A DNA stretch of 64,000 nucleotides. It comes from Psychroserpens sp. (GTDB lineage Bacteria; Bacteroidota; Bacteroidia; Flavobacteriales; Flavobacteriaceae). The notes beneath the pieces were generated by a model that did no database searches, was not told the origin of the DNA, and worked only from the letters and a program-made list of their open reading frames with translations. This document shows, in pieces, positions 42,977-51,243 of the stretch (the first letter of the stretch is position 1; each line of letters begins with the position of its first letter). Position numbers and translations under genes: made by a program. Location: positions 930,001 to 994,000 of the forward strand of contig JAEPNY010000001.1 of assembly GCA_017643165.1 (NCBI GenBank), in the 5' to 3' direction.

Positions 42977-43332
42977 ATATTAATGGTTTCTGAAAATTCA
43001 GCATCACCTGTGACACTAATTTCTAGTGCGCTAGGAATTACACTTTTGTCTTTGTATGCCGGTTTTGCCGAATAACTCAAGTTTTTACCGTCGATCAACA
43101 TTTGTTCGATCATACTATCAAAACGCGCCTTAAGTTCAACGACGATATCTGGAGTATACAAGGTGTTCATGTCACTGTCTTCGCCACCAAACTCTAAAGG
43201 CATCAAGTGCAGTTTTGAAAGTTGTCCTTTCTTAAATAGTTTAATGGCTTTAGACATACTGTCAACAGAGGCGAAATCTGGTCCGTCGCCGTCGTTAGCG
43301 TCACTATTTTTTTTCTTAAACCAATTGAGCAT
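42970..43332 (-). CDS. Conserved protein of unknown function
   Basis: 120 residues, no signal peptide. It opens with MLNWFKKKNSDANDGDGPDFASVDS, then TPDIVVELKARFDSMIEQMLIDGKN, and ends in a strand region. It looks soluble and cytoplasmic. No family recognised. Its stop overlaps the start of the barrel gene, implying coupled expression of two quite different proteins. Confidence 0.6.
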   Translation of the reverse strand: MLNWFKKKNSDANDGDGPDFASVDSMSKAIKLFKKGQLSKLHLMPLEFGGEDSDMNTLYTPDIVVELKARFDSMIEQMLIDGKNLSYSAKPAYKDKSVIPSALEISVTGDAEFSETINIW

Positions 43333-43426
43333 AGTAAGTTTTGTTTTTAGTTTTTATTATTGAAGCTGAATACTTTAAATCGAAAGCATTACGGATTAAA
43401 AGTAGGAAATTTTTGTCAAGAACAGA

Positions 43427-43927
43427 TTAATTTAAACTGCGTTTATAATTACGTCGCGTTTTGTAGCCACAAAATAGAAAGAATAAAAAGAGTGCAATCT
43501 GCGTGTAAAACAGTACACGAGATAGGAGATGTAAATTTGTGTCTACATATTCGGTTTCAGTTTGATCAATTCCTGTTTCAAGAGGCGGATAAACAGTCCA
43601 ACTCGTCGTCTCTTCCATTAAGGATTCAACTATTGAACTTACACCTAACAATGCAGTAATTAGCAATAGTGTTGAGATCATCAATACAAGATTGGCCGCA
43701 ATATTTTTAAAATTTCGAGCAATTGTTCGTAGCAGATAAATTAAGAATAAGGCAGATACACTTAAAAGCAGAACGAGGTGAATATTCGCAAAAACAAAAT
43801 AGGTATCATGAACATTAATATCAAGTTGTGAGCTGTCTTTAAGACCTTCGATGCCAAAAATCAACAAATTGACAATAAGTACTACTACAAGAGTACCTAA
43901 TAGCCATAACATCTCCCTTTTTTTCAT
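43427..43927 (-). CDS. Small membrane protein with cytochrome-oxidase-subunit-I-like motifs
   Basis: 166 residues, four membrane helices. The segment INVHDTYFVFANIHLVLLLS resembles the HDTYYVVAHFHYVLS helix of heme-copper oxidase subunit I. The segment TSWTVYPPLETG resembles WTxYPPLS of the same protein, and a later LHLL matches FSLHL. The order is not that of the oxidase and it is far too short to be one, so it may be a derived fragment family. Function unknown. Confidence 0.55.
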   Translation of the reverse strand: MKKREMLWLLGTLVVVLIVNLLIFGIEGLKDSSQLDINVHDTYFVFANIHLVLLLSVSALFLIYLLRTIARNFKNIAANLVLMISTLLLITALLGVSSIVESLMEETTSWTVYPPLETGIDQTETEYVDTNLHLLSRVLFYTQIALFLFFLFCGYKTRRNYKRSLN

Positions 43928-43991
43928 GTAACTATTTTGATTCTGTGGAATTAAAAATAAGCATGTTCTCTTTCTTAAACAACAACATACT

Positions 43992-44597
43992 TTAACTAAG
44001 TTCCTTTTTATTAAGCATTTTTAAATTAAGTCCAACAGTCCATGAAAGGACCGCAATAAAATCTAACTGTTGAATGATGGCGAGATAATCACCATAATTT
44101 TGATTGTAATAAAACAAATTATTAAGACCTATTAATACCACACATATTATCCCACCAATGATAAATAGCGGCATTTTATTTTTATAAAGCGCTCTTAAAA
44201 TACTGCTAATACCAATTAAGCCACTGAGACTTAAGATAGTGGTCATGATATCATGATAACTCGTAAAAATAAATGCGGCTGAAACCATTGATAAAACGCC
44301 TGTAATGACAATAACACGTTTCCAAATCGTATGTTTTTCGAAATACTTAGCAAAGAGAAAGAAAAATATAGTCATGCTTAATCCTAATACGACGATGGCA
44401 AATAAAGACACAGTTCTTGCTGGATTATCTTGCCCATTAATGGCCTTTTCTTCCATTAAATTGCACCAGAGATTTTGAAACCAATCAAATCCAATAGAGT
44501 TCGGATCTGCAGGTGAGCCACCAGGATATATGGCTGCTGCATAAATATACAATAGCACGAAAATCAAAATTCCAAATGTAGGTAAGAGTCGTGACAT
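43992..44597 (-). CDS. DUF998-like multi-helix membrane protein
   Basis: 201 residues with six membrane helices. The opening ILIFVLLYIYAAAIYPGGS and the loop NSIGFDWFQNLWCNLMEEKAINGQDNPAR, with following SYHDIMTTILSLSGLIG, resemble the DUF998 group. No enzyme motif. It sits in a run of minus-strand membrane protein genes. Confidence 0.6.
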   Translation of the reverse strand: MSRLLPTFGILIFVLLYIYAAAIYPGGSPADPNSIGFDWFQNLWCNLMEEKAINGQDNPARTVSLFAIVVLGLSMTIFFFLFAKYFEKHTIWKRVIVITGVLSMVSAAFIFTSYHDIMTTILSLSGLIGISSILRALYKNKMPLFIIGGIICVVLIGLNNLFYYNQNYGDYLAIIQQLDFIAVLSWTVGLNLKMLNKKELS

Positions 44598-44631
44598 CCT
44601 TAGTTAATTCTGATATTTAATTTATGTCAAA

Positions 44632-45489
44632 TTACTTTTTATACTCATGCTTCACCCAATCCACTTCCATTTCCCAGTTGCTTGTCATAGGTGAATCATT
44701 GATCTTAGCAAAATTCAATATGGCGAATAATGGTTCAGGGAAATTATCACCTTGGTCTTCGGCGCGATACACTTCAACCTCATCAAGCAGAAATACAAGA
44801 TCTTTGCCTTCCCACATCACACCATAATCATGGTATTCATCCATATTTGCTTCTTGAACCAACATTTTACCTTGCCAATCACCACTCTGACATTCACCAA
44901 GACTCACAATAGCACGAGCAGCATAATGATTTGGTCCACCATCACTGTGATGTTCAAATACGTCGATCTCACCTGATCCAGTTAAAGGCCAACAAACCGT
45001 TTCGTCATCATCTTCAATTGGAGGTTCATTGTTCATAGCACCTAACAACCACCAAGCTGGAAACATGCCTGATTGGCCACTGTTCTCAACTTTTAGTCTG
45101 GCTGTCCATTTGCCTTTAACGAACTCCTTTCGGTTTTTAGATATGATTCGTCCAGCCACGTATTGCGTTTCGGGATGTTGTGCTCCAGACTTAACGTCTA
45201 AATTATCACATGGTCCTGGTTCACCTATATCGACTACACGTAACTTAAGCGTGCCATTACTCACCTCTCTTGTGTTGAACTGACCGTCGGGAACATAACA
45301 CTGATCTTCATTATTCACCCAGATCATTTGATCTTGCCAATTTTCCGGATTAAACGTATCGAAATCATCAAAAAAGTCCACCTGCCATTCGCTATTGATG
45401 ACATCTTGGACTTCGTTCTTTTTGTCGACTTTGCAAGCAAAGACCATTAGACAAACGATAATGATAAAATTGGTAGTGATCCTATTCAT
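44632..45489 (-). CDS. Glycoside hydrolase family 16 lipoprotein
   Basis: 285 residues, lipoprotein signal (IIIVCLMVFAC, Cys19). The catalytic ExDxxE motif is E174-I-D-V-F-E179 in GSGEIDVFEH. WTARLKVENSGQSGMFPAWWLLG upstream and the C-terminal FAILNFAKINDSPMTSNWEMEVDWVKHEYK complete the GH16 jelly roll. It cleaves beta-1,3/1,4 glucans or galactans such as laminarin or agar; the exact glycan cannot be read. There is no adjacent SusCD pair. Confidence 0.92.
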   Translation of the reverse strand: MNRITTNFIIIVCLMVFACKVDKKNEVQDVINSEWQVDFFDDFDTFNPENWQDQMIWVNNEDQCYVPDGQFNTREVSNGTLKLRVVDIGEPGPCDNLDVKSGAQHPETQYVAGRIISKNRKEFVKGKWTARLKVENSGQSGMFPAWWLLGAMNNEPPIEDDDETVCWPLTGSGEIDVFEHHSDGGPNHYAARAIVSLGECQSGDWQGKMLVQEANMDEYHDYGVMWEGKDLVFLLDEVEVYRAEDQGDNFPEPLFAILNFAKINDSPMTSNWEMEVDWVKHEYKK

Positions 45490-45587
45490 AATACCTGAGA
45501 TTAGCTCTTATCCTTAAAAATAGGAATTTTTTAATGGTTATTTAAATCATGAAGTAGTTAATAGAAATACATTTGAATGGGATACAC

Positions 45588-46058
45588 TTATTTCAAAAGT
45601 CTAAAGGATTGATAGAAGGTTTCGAAGTTCTCGTCTTTTTTACCTGAGTTTTCAATTTGATACCAAAACCGTTTCGTTTTGATTACGATGTATTGAATAA
45701 ACTCATCTGGCTTTTCTTTATGAGTTACAGTCGTGCGTAGTGCCTCAACTCCATTTATGTTTATGGTGTCTTCAACCATGTCATAACCCTCATACAAACC
45801 GTCGTGATTGAATATAAAATCGATACGCTCTTTATTATTGGGTTTGCTGATCCAAATGATCCACTCGGCATTGATAAAGTCTTCCTTCTTGCCGCACATA
45901 AAACCACGTTTAGCACCTTTGATAACCCAATGTTCAGGATATTTCACTGCATAACCTACGTTGTTGTCTTCGTAGTCTGCCCATTTAGTATCGGTCGATT
46001 GCGAAAGGGCTATGCATCCAATAAGTAATGTGATTATGAGAGTAAGATGTTGTTTCAT
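45588..46058 (-). CDS. Secreted PsbP/MOG1-like small protein
   Basis: 156 residues; signal peptide to about residue 20 (LIITLLIGCIALSQS). The mature part, DNNVGYAVKYPEHWVIKG, then IDFIFNHDGLYEG and FQSFRLL-type end, is reminiscent of PsbP/DUF1795 proteins. Those share the phrase YSIKYPxxW. The role is unknown. Single gene. Confidence 0.6.
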   Translation of the reverse strand: MKQHLTLIITLLIGCIALSQSTDTKWADYEDNNVGYAVKYPEHWVIKGAKRGFMCGKKEDFINAEWIIWISKPNNKERIDFIFNHDGLYEGYDMVEDTININGVEALRTTVTHKEKPDEFIQYIVIKTKRFWYQIENSGKKDENFETFYQSFRLLK

Positions 46059-46118
46059 CTATGTTTAGCGGTATTTAAAGTCGAATGGGACATCATTCCG
46101 ACTTAAAAATAACACTTT

Positions 46119-47150
46119 TTATTCGTTCAGCTTGCGCATTAAGAAGTCAACATACGATTCATTACTCGGATCGCTATACAGAATCGGATTCCCATAAGTC
46201 GCCACGGTTGGCACACCAGCCGCATCAGCGAAGGCCTTAATTTCTCGTGCATGAAACGGATGATGATTAAAACTTCCTGTCGTCATAGGTGCACTATTTT
46301 GTGTTCCAGTATTTTTTACCCAGATCTCGGGATCATCAGAAGTGAGCATTCCTAACATGTCTACCTGTTGGCGATAAGCATCTATCTCAGGAGTATCATA
46401 AGCTGCTAAGCTATTAATCCCGTAAAAGCTAAAAACACGATCTTCACCAAATTCACCAATGATATCATCTAAGGTGACTTCAAACTCTTCAAAAACATCT
46501 CCAAGCCATCGGGTTTCTATGTCTAAGCTCGACTGGGTTGCGTTTAAGGCAATGCCCTTTACACGAGTGCTTTCCTGAAGTACAGGATCGACACTGTTGA
46601 GGTCACGAAGCTCATCGTTTGCAGCTAACCATAGTGAGGTTGAAGCACCAGCCGAAGATCCAAACAACACGATCTTGTCCTTGTCGATATTCAATTCATT
46701 ATGGATATAGCGAATGTATTGCAGTGCACGTTTGGAGTCGTTTAAACACTTTAAAACACCATCGGTGTCACCATCCACCAATAAGCGGTAATTGATGGTA
46801 GCAACGGCTATACCATTGCCCAATAGATCGATGACTTCCGTTTCGTAGTTGTTGCTATAAATAAAGCTTTTACCACCACCTGTAAAGCCACCACCATGGA
46901 TAAAGATCACCAGTCCGGTTGGATCTGTACTAGGCGGTAAAAAGATATCAAATGTGGTTTTGTCGTATTGATCATAAGGAATATCGGCGGCAAACTGCGC
47001 ACCAGTACTTTCAACTGCAATAGGAGGTGTCGTAAATTCTAATGTAATTAAAGGTGTCTGTGTCACCGGAGCAATCGTGGTTGCATCATCACTGGAGCAA
47101 GAGAATAGTACTGCGATTGCAAATAAGAAGCTGGTAAATTTTAGTGTCAT
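46119..47150 (-). CDS. Alpha/beta-hydrolase (carboxylesterase/lipase) lipoprotein
   Basis: 343 residues, lipoprotein signal (FAIAVLFSC, Cys18). The oxyanion motif HGGGF (residues 85-89), nucleophile Ser166 in FGSSAGAS, and a late FNHHPFHA region place it with BD-FAE/hormone-sensitive-lipase-type esterases. Its substrate is probably an acetylated glycan or lipid. Codons look somewhat richer in G+C than the neighbours. Confidence 0.87.
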   Translation of the reverse strand: MTLKFTSFLFAIAVLFSCSSDDATTIAPVTQTPLITLEFTTPPIAVESTGAQFAADIPYDQYDKTTFDIFLPPSTDPTGLVIFIHGGGFTGGGKSFIYSNNYETEVIDLLGNGIAVATINYRLLVDGDTDGVLKCLNDSKRALQYIRYIHNELNIDKDKIVLFGSSAGASTSLWLAANDELRDLNSVDPVLQESTRVKGIALNATQSSLDIETRWLGDVFEEFEVTLDDIIGEFGEDRVFSFYGINSLAAYDTPEIDAYRQQVDMLGMLTSDDPEIWVKNTGTQNSAPMTTGSFNHHPFHAREIKAFADAAGVPTVATYGNPILYSDPSNESYVDFLMRKLNE

Positions 47151-47239
47151 GGGTTAAGTTTCTTTATTGGACTCGTGTTTTGGTATTTCGTTTAATTACC
47201 AACAATCTAAGTGCATTTAAAAATACCACTTTTCTTGAT

Positions 47240-47698
47240 TTATAAGAACATGGTTGCCAGTGCAGTGCCTGCAACCAGTACAAACGAATACATACGATCG
47301 GCTGTACGTCCGCTTGTTTTTTCAATTTTAGGCTCGCGATCGTACACAGATTTATACAAATAATGCAGCGGTAGATATAAAATCAATGAAATTAAACTCA
47401 TCTTCGTTACGCGAAGCCATAGGTCGGCATTTGCTTCCAATAGAAAATAATAGCCTGCAGCTGCTAATGCTACCGACAAGACAAACAGTTTTAAATACAC
47501 CTCACGATGGCGTAGTAAATCATGTTCCCATCCCGACCATACAAATAAGGCGAACGAGGACACTTTCACGGCTAGTAAAAATTGCTCAGTTTGATAGGTG
47601 AAATACCAGGACAAGCCAGTGACCAGAACAAAAAGGACCGCAATGATCTTAAATCGTGCGTTAAATTGTTGAACAGCTGATAGGTCTTGTTGTTTCAT
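47240..47698 (-). CDS. Four-helix membrane protein of unknown function
   Basis: 152 residues, four membrane helices (about 16-35, 40-55, 68-85, 100-115, with a last one at 133-151) and short polar ends. No recognised motif. It lies 7 nt downstream of the zinc-finger-like membrane protein gene, so the two are probably cotranscribed. Confidence 0.6.
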   Translation of the reverse strand: MKQQDLSAVQQFNARFKIIAVLFVLVTGLSWYFTYQTEQFLLAVKVSSFALFVWSGWEHDLLRHREVYLKLFVLSVALAAAGYYFLLEANADLWLRVTKMSLISLILYLPLHYLYKSVYDREPKIEKTSGRTADRMYSFVLVAGTALATMFL

Positions 47699-47705
47699 AA
47701 GTGGT

Positions 47706-48425
47706 TTAGGGTTTTACATATTTGGCATTCAACGCAATAATATCTACCAGTTGCATCGGACTTACATTTAATGTGGCTAAGTCCATTTCAACAATACCTT
47801 GGTCTAAAGTACCCAGAACGACCTTATGCTCATTAAATCTAGCGCCTTGAGTCTTAACAATGCTCAGATCTAAAATGCTGTTCCAGTAGATGGTCTTCCC
47901 ATAATAGGTAATGCCAGTCTTACTAACTTTAATCTTTACTTTATGCGTCATAAAAAACGCACGATAGATAAAGACCACTAACAAACCAAAGAGTACTACA
48001 AATCCCTGGGAAACGCCTTCTGCTAGCGTCCCATTGACGATGTGTTTATAGTTCACAAAGAAAATATAGACCATGGCGAATAGGTTTAATCCAATCGCAA
48101 ATTTGTCATAGAGCACATTGTTTTTAAATTTTAGTTTATGGGTCTTTTCAACAGTTTTGTATTTGGTCGTACCAAATTCTGTGGGTCTAATAAAGTCAGG
48201 ATCGCCTAGTAAATCTTCAATAAAGTTGGTGTGGTAGGTCTCGTCCATCTCAGCTTTGATACGCTCTCGATACACCGTCAGTTCTGCCGCGTCTAGATCA
48301 AAGGTTGGACAGTCTAGATCAAAGTCGGCACGCGCATTGGTCAAATCGCAAATAATCCCATAGTTAAAATCATGCTTGCGATGCGTACAGATCTTACAAT
48401 AGGTTAAATGATGGGCTCGGTTCAT
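47706..48425 (-). CDS. Membrane protein with N-terminal Cys-rich motif
   Basis: 239 residues. The N-terminus has four Cys in a zinc-ribbon-like pattern (YCKICTHRKHDF, then IICDLT and LDCPTF), seen in several flavobacterial membrane proteins. Two membrane helices follow around residues 123-165, and then a PH-like C-terminal region (KVKIKVSKTGITYYGKTIYWNSI). Function unknown. First gene of a two-gene unit. Confidence 0.65.
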   Translation of the reverse strand: MNRAHHLTYCKICTHRKHDFNYGIICDLTNARADFDLDCPTFDLDAAELTVYRERIKAEMDETYHTNFIEDLLGDPDFIRPTEFGTTKYKTVEKTHKLKFKNNVLYDKFAIGLNLFAMVYIFFVNYKHIVNGTLAEGVSQGFVVLFGLLVVFIYRAFFMTHKVKIKVSKTGITYYGKTIYWNSILDLSIVKTQGARFNEHKVVLGTLDQGIVEMDLATLNVSPMQLVDIIALNAKYVKP

Positions 48426-48532
48426 TGCGTTAATGCTAGACTTTGGTTAGATTGTTGTTGACTAAAAATACTAAAAATTTAAAGCCTTTCAAAAGTGATT
48501 GTCTTGCCGTTTTCTAGAAGAATCAATTGCGT

Positions 48533-48554
48533 GGCGCTAAAGCTTCAGCGGGAG
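48533..48554. repeat. Hairpin repeat copy 1
   Basis: Contains the near-palindromic core CGCTAAAGCTTCAGCG followed by GGGAG. On the minus strand it reads CTCC..GAAGCTTTAGCG, the core shared with three other copies around ssrA. Confidence 0.5.
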
Positions 48555-48613
48555 CGGTAAACTCTCCAGTTAGACTATCAGAATTTTAAACCAATGATAA
48601 TTCGGATGTAAAA

Positions 48614-48649
48614 TAAAAAAGCTCTCCTTCGCATAAAGCTTTGGAGAGC
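48614..48649 (-). terminator. ssrA terminator formed by hairpin repeat copy 2
   Basis: Stem GCTCTCC / GGAGAGC (arms 48621-48627 and 48643-48649), followed on the minus strand by TTTTTT. The stem core (48624-48646), read on the minus strand, is CTCC-AAAGCTTTATGCGAA-GGAG, the same repeat as at 49069-49090 and 49235-49256. Confidence 0.8.
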
Positions 48650-48652
48650 GGA

Positions 48653-49046
48653 GGTGGAGTCGGAGGGATTCGAACCCTCGTCCAAACAAGCTATTAAAGA
48701 GCTTTCTACACGCTTAGTTTATTCTTGGTTTTTCGATCGTAAGCTGGCTATAAACAACCTACTTACAACTTAGCTTCTTAATCTCGATAGTGCATCAAAG
48801 CCCTACACTATCTTAGTTAATATTTACGATGCCTCTAAATAGAACGCCATTAACCAAGGCTTTCTGGAGACATTTAGCTCTCCTACCTAGTAGGACGAGG
48901 CTTAATCTTACTGTAATTCAGATTAGGCAGCTAAAGCGTAGTTATTCTCGCCGTTTAAAGTTTGACCTAGCCTTTTACGTGTATCATGGTCGTTACACGA
49001 CGTGCTTACCGTTTAATGAGTCTCGCTGTCAAAACCAGTCGACCCC
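48653..49046 (-). ncRNA. ssrA: Transfer-messenger RNA (tmRNA)
   Basis: Rescues stalled ribosomes. The 5' end GGGGTCGACTGGTTTTGACA pairs with the 3' end CGACTCC to form the acceptor stem (one G-U), and the T arm carries GGTTCGAATCC. The tag frame at 48952-48923 codes for GENNYALAA followed by TAA, the flavobacterial tag. Length is about 394 nt. The bases after the acceptor are A-C-C-T rather than A-C-C-A, so the terminal A is probably added by tRNA nucleotidyltransferase. A terminator follows. Confidence 0.95.
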
Positions 49047-49068
49047 GTTATTGGTAATTATCTATAAA

Positions 49069-49090
49069 CTCCGAAGCTTTAGCATAGGAG
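49069..49090. repeat. Hairpin repeat copy 3
   Basis: CTCC-GAAGCTTTAGCATA-GGAG. It lies just upstream of the ssrA 5' end and directly next to the larger structured repeat, with only two bases between them. Confidence 0.6.
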
Positions 49091-49092
49091 TT

Positions 49093-49186
49093 GGGCGTTA
49101 CCCTCTTGCACAAATGCTTCAGAGGGTCAGGCTCTCGGTAGTCGCTCTCCTTGAGGAGCTCCAACAATACCTCCATCCTTAACGCA
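49093..49186. repeat. Structured interspersed repeat (GGGCGTT...AACGC element)
   Basis: About 94 bp bounded by GGGCGTT and AACGC, so the ends are complementary (GCGTT/AACGC). Inside are a 7-bp stem ACCCTCT/AGAGGGT (49100-49106, 49121-49127) and a CTCC-TTGA-GGAG hairpin (49147-49158). The wording GGGCGTTACC ... GGGTC.GGCT.TC ... TAACGCA is, from memory, a pattern seen between genes in many Bacteroidota genomes. It gives a spurious plus-strand frame. Confidence 0.55.
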
Positions 49187-49234
49187 TTTCACTAAAGTGT
49201 TATTCGGTTGTATCATAGACTTCAGGCCTTTGTG

Positions 49235-49256
49235 CTCCGAAGCTTTAGCGAAGGAG
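49235..49256. repeat. Hairpin repeat copy 4
   Basis: CTCC-GAAGCTTTAGCGAA-GGAG, the most regular copy, 120 bp upstream of the dehydrogenase gene. The rest of the 330-bp gap 49047-49376 holds copy 3, the larger repeat and the presumed ssrA promoter region. Confidence 0.6.
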
Positions 49257-49376
49257 TGCAAAGTTATCAAAAAGTTTGTATAACCTCACTTTTCCTAGTA
49301 TTTTCGTGCAAATTTTATACCAAGTGCGAAACCTGACAAACCTGTCAGTCGCCTGCAACACACTAAATCTAGTTTT

Positions 49377-50585
49377 ATGAAGTTCGGAATCATCAAAGAA
49401 CGTAAAAATCCGCCCGACCGTCGCGTCGTCTTTTCACCCGAAAAACTCGCTCAGGCTAAAGCACAATTCCCACAAGCCGAATTTGTCGTCGAAGCCTCCG
49501 ATATTCGCGTGTTCCCAGATGAAGCCTACACAGCGCAAGGCATTACAGTCACTGATGATGTATCCGATTGCGACGTGCTCCTTGGTGTGAAAGAAGTGCC
49601 AATCGATGCACTAATCCCAAACAAGAAATACTTTTTCTTTTCACATACCATCAAAAAGCAACCGTACAATCGCGAGCTACTCAAAGCCATGCTCGACCAA
49701 AACATCGAACTCTTTGATCATGAAACCATCGTCAAAGACAATGGTGCACGACTTATCGGTTTCGGACGCTATGCTGGATTGGTTGGGGCTTACAACGGAT
49801 TTAGAGCACTCGGTTTACGCGATGACTTATTCGAACTCCCAAAAGTAGAATCCCTTGCCGATCTCGACGCCGTAAAAGCCGAACTCGATAAGATCACGCT
49901 TCCTAATATCAAGATCGTTTTGTCTGGTACAGGGAAAGTAGCCTTAGGTGCGAAAGAAATACTAGATCATTTAAAGATCAAACAAGTGAGTGATGTCTTA
50001 TACCTTACATCACAATTTACTGAGCCAGTCTACTGCATGGTCGACGTGATGGAATACAACCGTCGCATCGACGGAAAAGTAGGAGAGAAGTATGCTTTCT
50101 ATAACGATCCGTCAGGCTACGAGAGCAACTTTATGCCTTACGCCAAAGAAACCGATATGTTCATTGCTGGACATTTCTATGGTGATGGGTCGCCATTCTT
50201 ATTTACACGAGGCGATGCAAAAGATCCAGACTTCCGTATCAACCTGGTTGCCGATGTCTCTTGTGATATCGACGGACCAGTAGCAAGCACGATCAGACCG
50301 TCTACCATTGCTGATCCGTTCTATGGTTACGATCCACATACCGAATCAGAAGTAGCTTACGATGCCGACGAAGCGATCACAGTAATGGCTGTGGATAACC
50401 TGCCTTGTGAACTTCCAAAAGATGCCAGCGAAGGCTTTGGTGATATGTTCTTCGAGCATGTGATTCCAGCCTTCTTTAATGATGATGCTAAAGGTATTTT
50501 ACATCGTGCGCAAATCACAACTGCTGATGGTAAACTCACTGAGCGCTTTGGCTATCTTCAGGATTATGTGGATGGTCTCGATTAA
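49377..50585 (+). CDS. NAD(P)-dependent dehydrogenase of the alanine-dehydrogenase/saccharopine-dehydrogenase type
   Basis: 402 residues. The N-terminal half (GIIKERKNPPDRRVVFSPE, then DVLLGVKEVPIDALIP and FFFSHTIKKQPYN) is the AlaDh/PNT-N domain with its substrate Arg/Lys and His. IKIVLSGTGKVALGAKEIL is the dinucleotide-binding turn (normally GxGxxG). The C-terminal half (LVADVSCDIDGPVASTI, DPFYGYDP) resembles fungal-type saccharopine dehydrogenase (LYS1). It likely makes or breaks an amino-acid/keto-acid adduct. Codons are visibly richer in C than those nearby, and the 3' end overlaps a convergent gene. Confidence 0.75.
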   Translation: MKFGIIKERKNPPDRRVVFSPEKLAQAKAQFPQAEFVVEASDIRVFPDEAYTAQGITVTDDVSDCDVLLGVKEVPIDALIPNKKYFFFSHTIKKQPYNRELLKAMLDQNIELFDHETIVKDNGARLIGFGRYAGLVGAYNGFRALGLRDDLFELPKVESLADLDAVKAELDKITLPNIKIVLSGTGKVALGAKEILDHLKIKQVSDVLYLTSQFTEPVYCMVDVMEYNRRIDGKVGEKYAFYNDPSGYESNFMPYAKETDMFIAGHFYGDGSPFLFTRGDAKDPDFRINLVADVSCDIDGPVASTIRPSTIADPFYGYDPHTESEVAYDADEAITVMAVDNLPCELPKDASEGFGDMFFEHVIPAFFNDDAKGILHRAQITTADGKLTERFGYLQDYVDGLD

Positions 50586-51243
50586 CGTTGCGTTCCGATA
50601 GGTTTAGATATTTCAGCAGTTTATAACTTACAGCTAAGAAGGTTCCAAAAGTGAACGTAAATAACCATGCTTGCACATCAGGTCGAATTATGATGTCTAG
50701 TATGTCTGTGAATAATTGCTGAGGTGCACTTACGATCTCCCAGGAATTGAATCGTAAAAATCGTCCCAAATACACACCAAAAGCAGTAAGCCCAATGATC
50801 ATGGTAATTACAGGTTTGACAATTGACGGCTTTAAATACCGATTCAAAAGGTTTTCCATATCAAATAAGGACAGATAGTATAGGATTAAGCCGTTAAAGG
50901 CAAACGACAGAATCACTAAGATATCCAACCACATCATATACCAATCTGATTTTATAAGATGTAAGAGATCGGTGATCATATAAGGTGCATTCGGTAAGAA
51001 AAGCAGCCAAGCCGAAAATTGAATGAGAAACAAGAACCAATGCTGTCGCTTATGTCGTGTCATACGCAAGGAAATAGCAAATGGCACAATGGCCAAAAAC
51101 AGATTCCAAACCATGAATAACAGATAAAAGGATGCATTGATTTTGATGCGAATCATTAATAAAAACAGGCTGAACGCCATTGATAAGGTCAAAAGCGAAA
51201 AGAGCTTATAACGATCAAATAATATAGATTTTAAAGTGGTCAT
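50536..51243 (-). CDS. DUF1361 membrane protein
   Basis: 235 residues, seven membrane helices. The family phrase LFLPNAPYMITDLLHL is present, with WNLFLAIVPFAISL upstream. No function is known for DUF1361. The last 16 codons overlap the 3' end of the convergent dehydrogenase gene by 50 bp, so both C-termini are coded on opposite strands of one segment. It is coupled by a 4-nt ATGA overlap to the DUF2809-like gene upstream. Confidence 0.82.
   Translation of the reverse strand: MTTLKSILFDRYKLFSLLTLSMAFSLFLLMIRIKINASFYLLFMVWNLFLAIVPFAISLRMTRHKRQHWFLFLIQFSAWLLFLPNAPYMITDLLHLIKSDWYMMWLDILVILSFAFNGLILYYLSLFDMENLLNRYLKPSIVKPVITMIIGLTAFGVYLGRFLRFNSWEIVSAPQQLFTDILDIIIRPDVQAWLFTFTFGTFLAVSYKLLKYLNLSERNVNRDHPHNPEDSQSAQ

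Noticed and set aside
43360-43659. 99-codon plus-strand frame
   Set aside because: Overlaps the 3' end of the oxidase-motif membrane protein gene in antisense; low-complexity, no motif.
48533-48600. Possible tRNA or tRNA remnant beside ssrA
   Set aside because: The hairpin does not belong to a cloverleaf; no T-arm GGTTCRA or acceptor pairing found.
48829-49182. 117-codon plus-strand frame
   Set aside because: It is antisense to tmRNA and runs into the structured repeat; no protein-like features beyond what the repeats produce.
49093-49186. Signal recognition particle RNA
   Set aside because: The conserved SRP apical loop (GGAAGCAGC-type) is absent.
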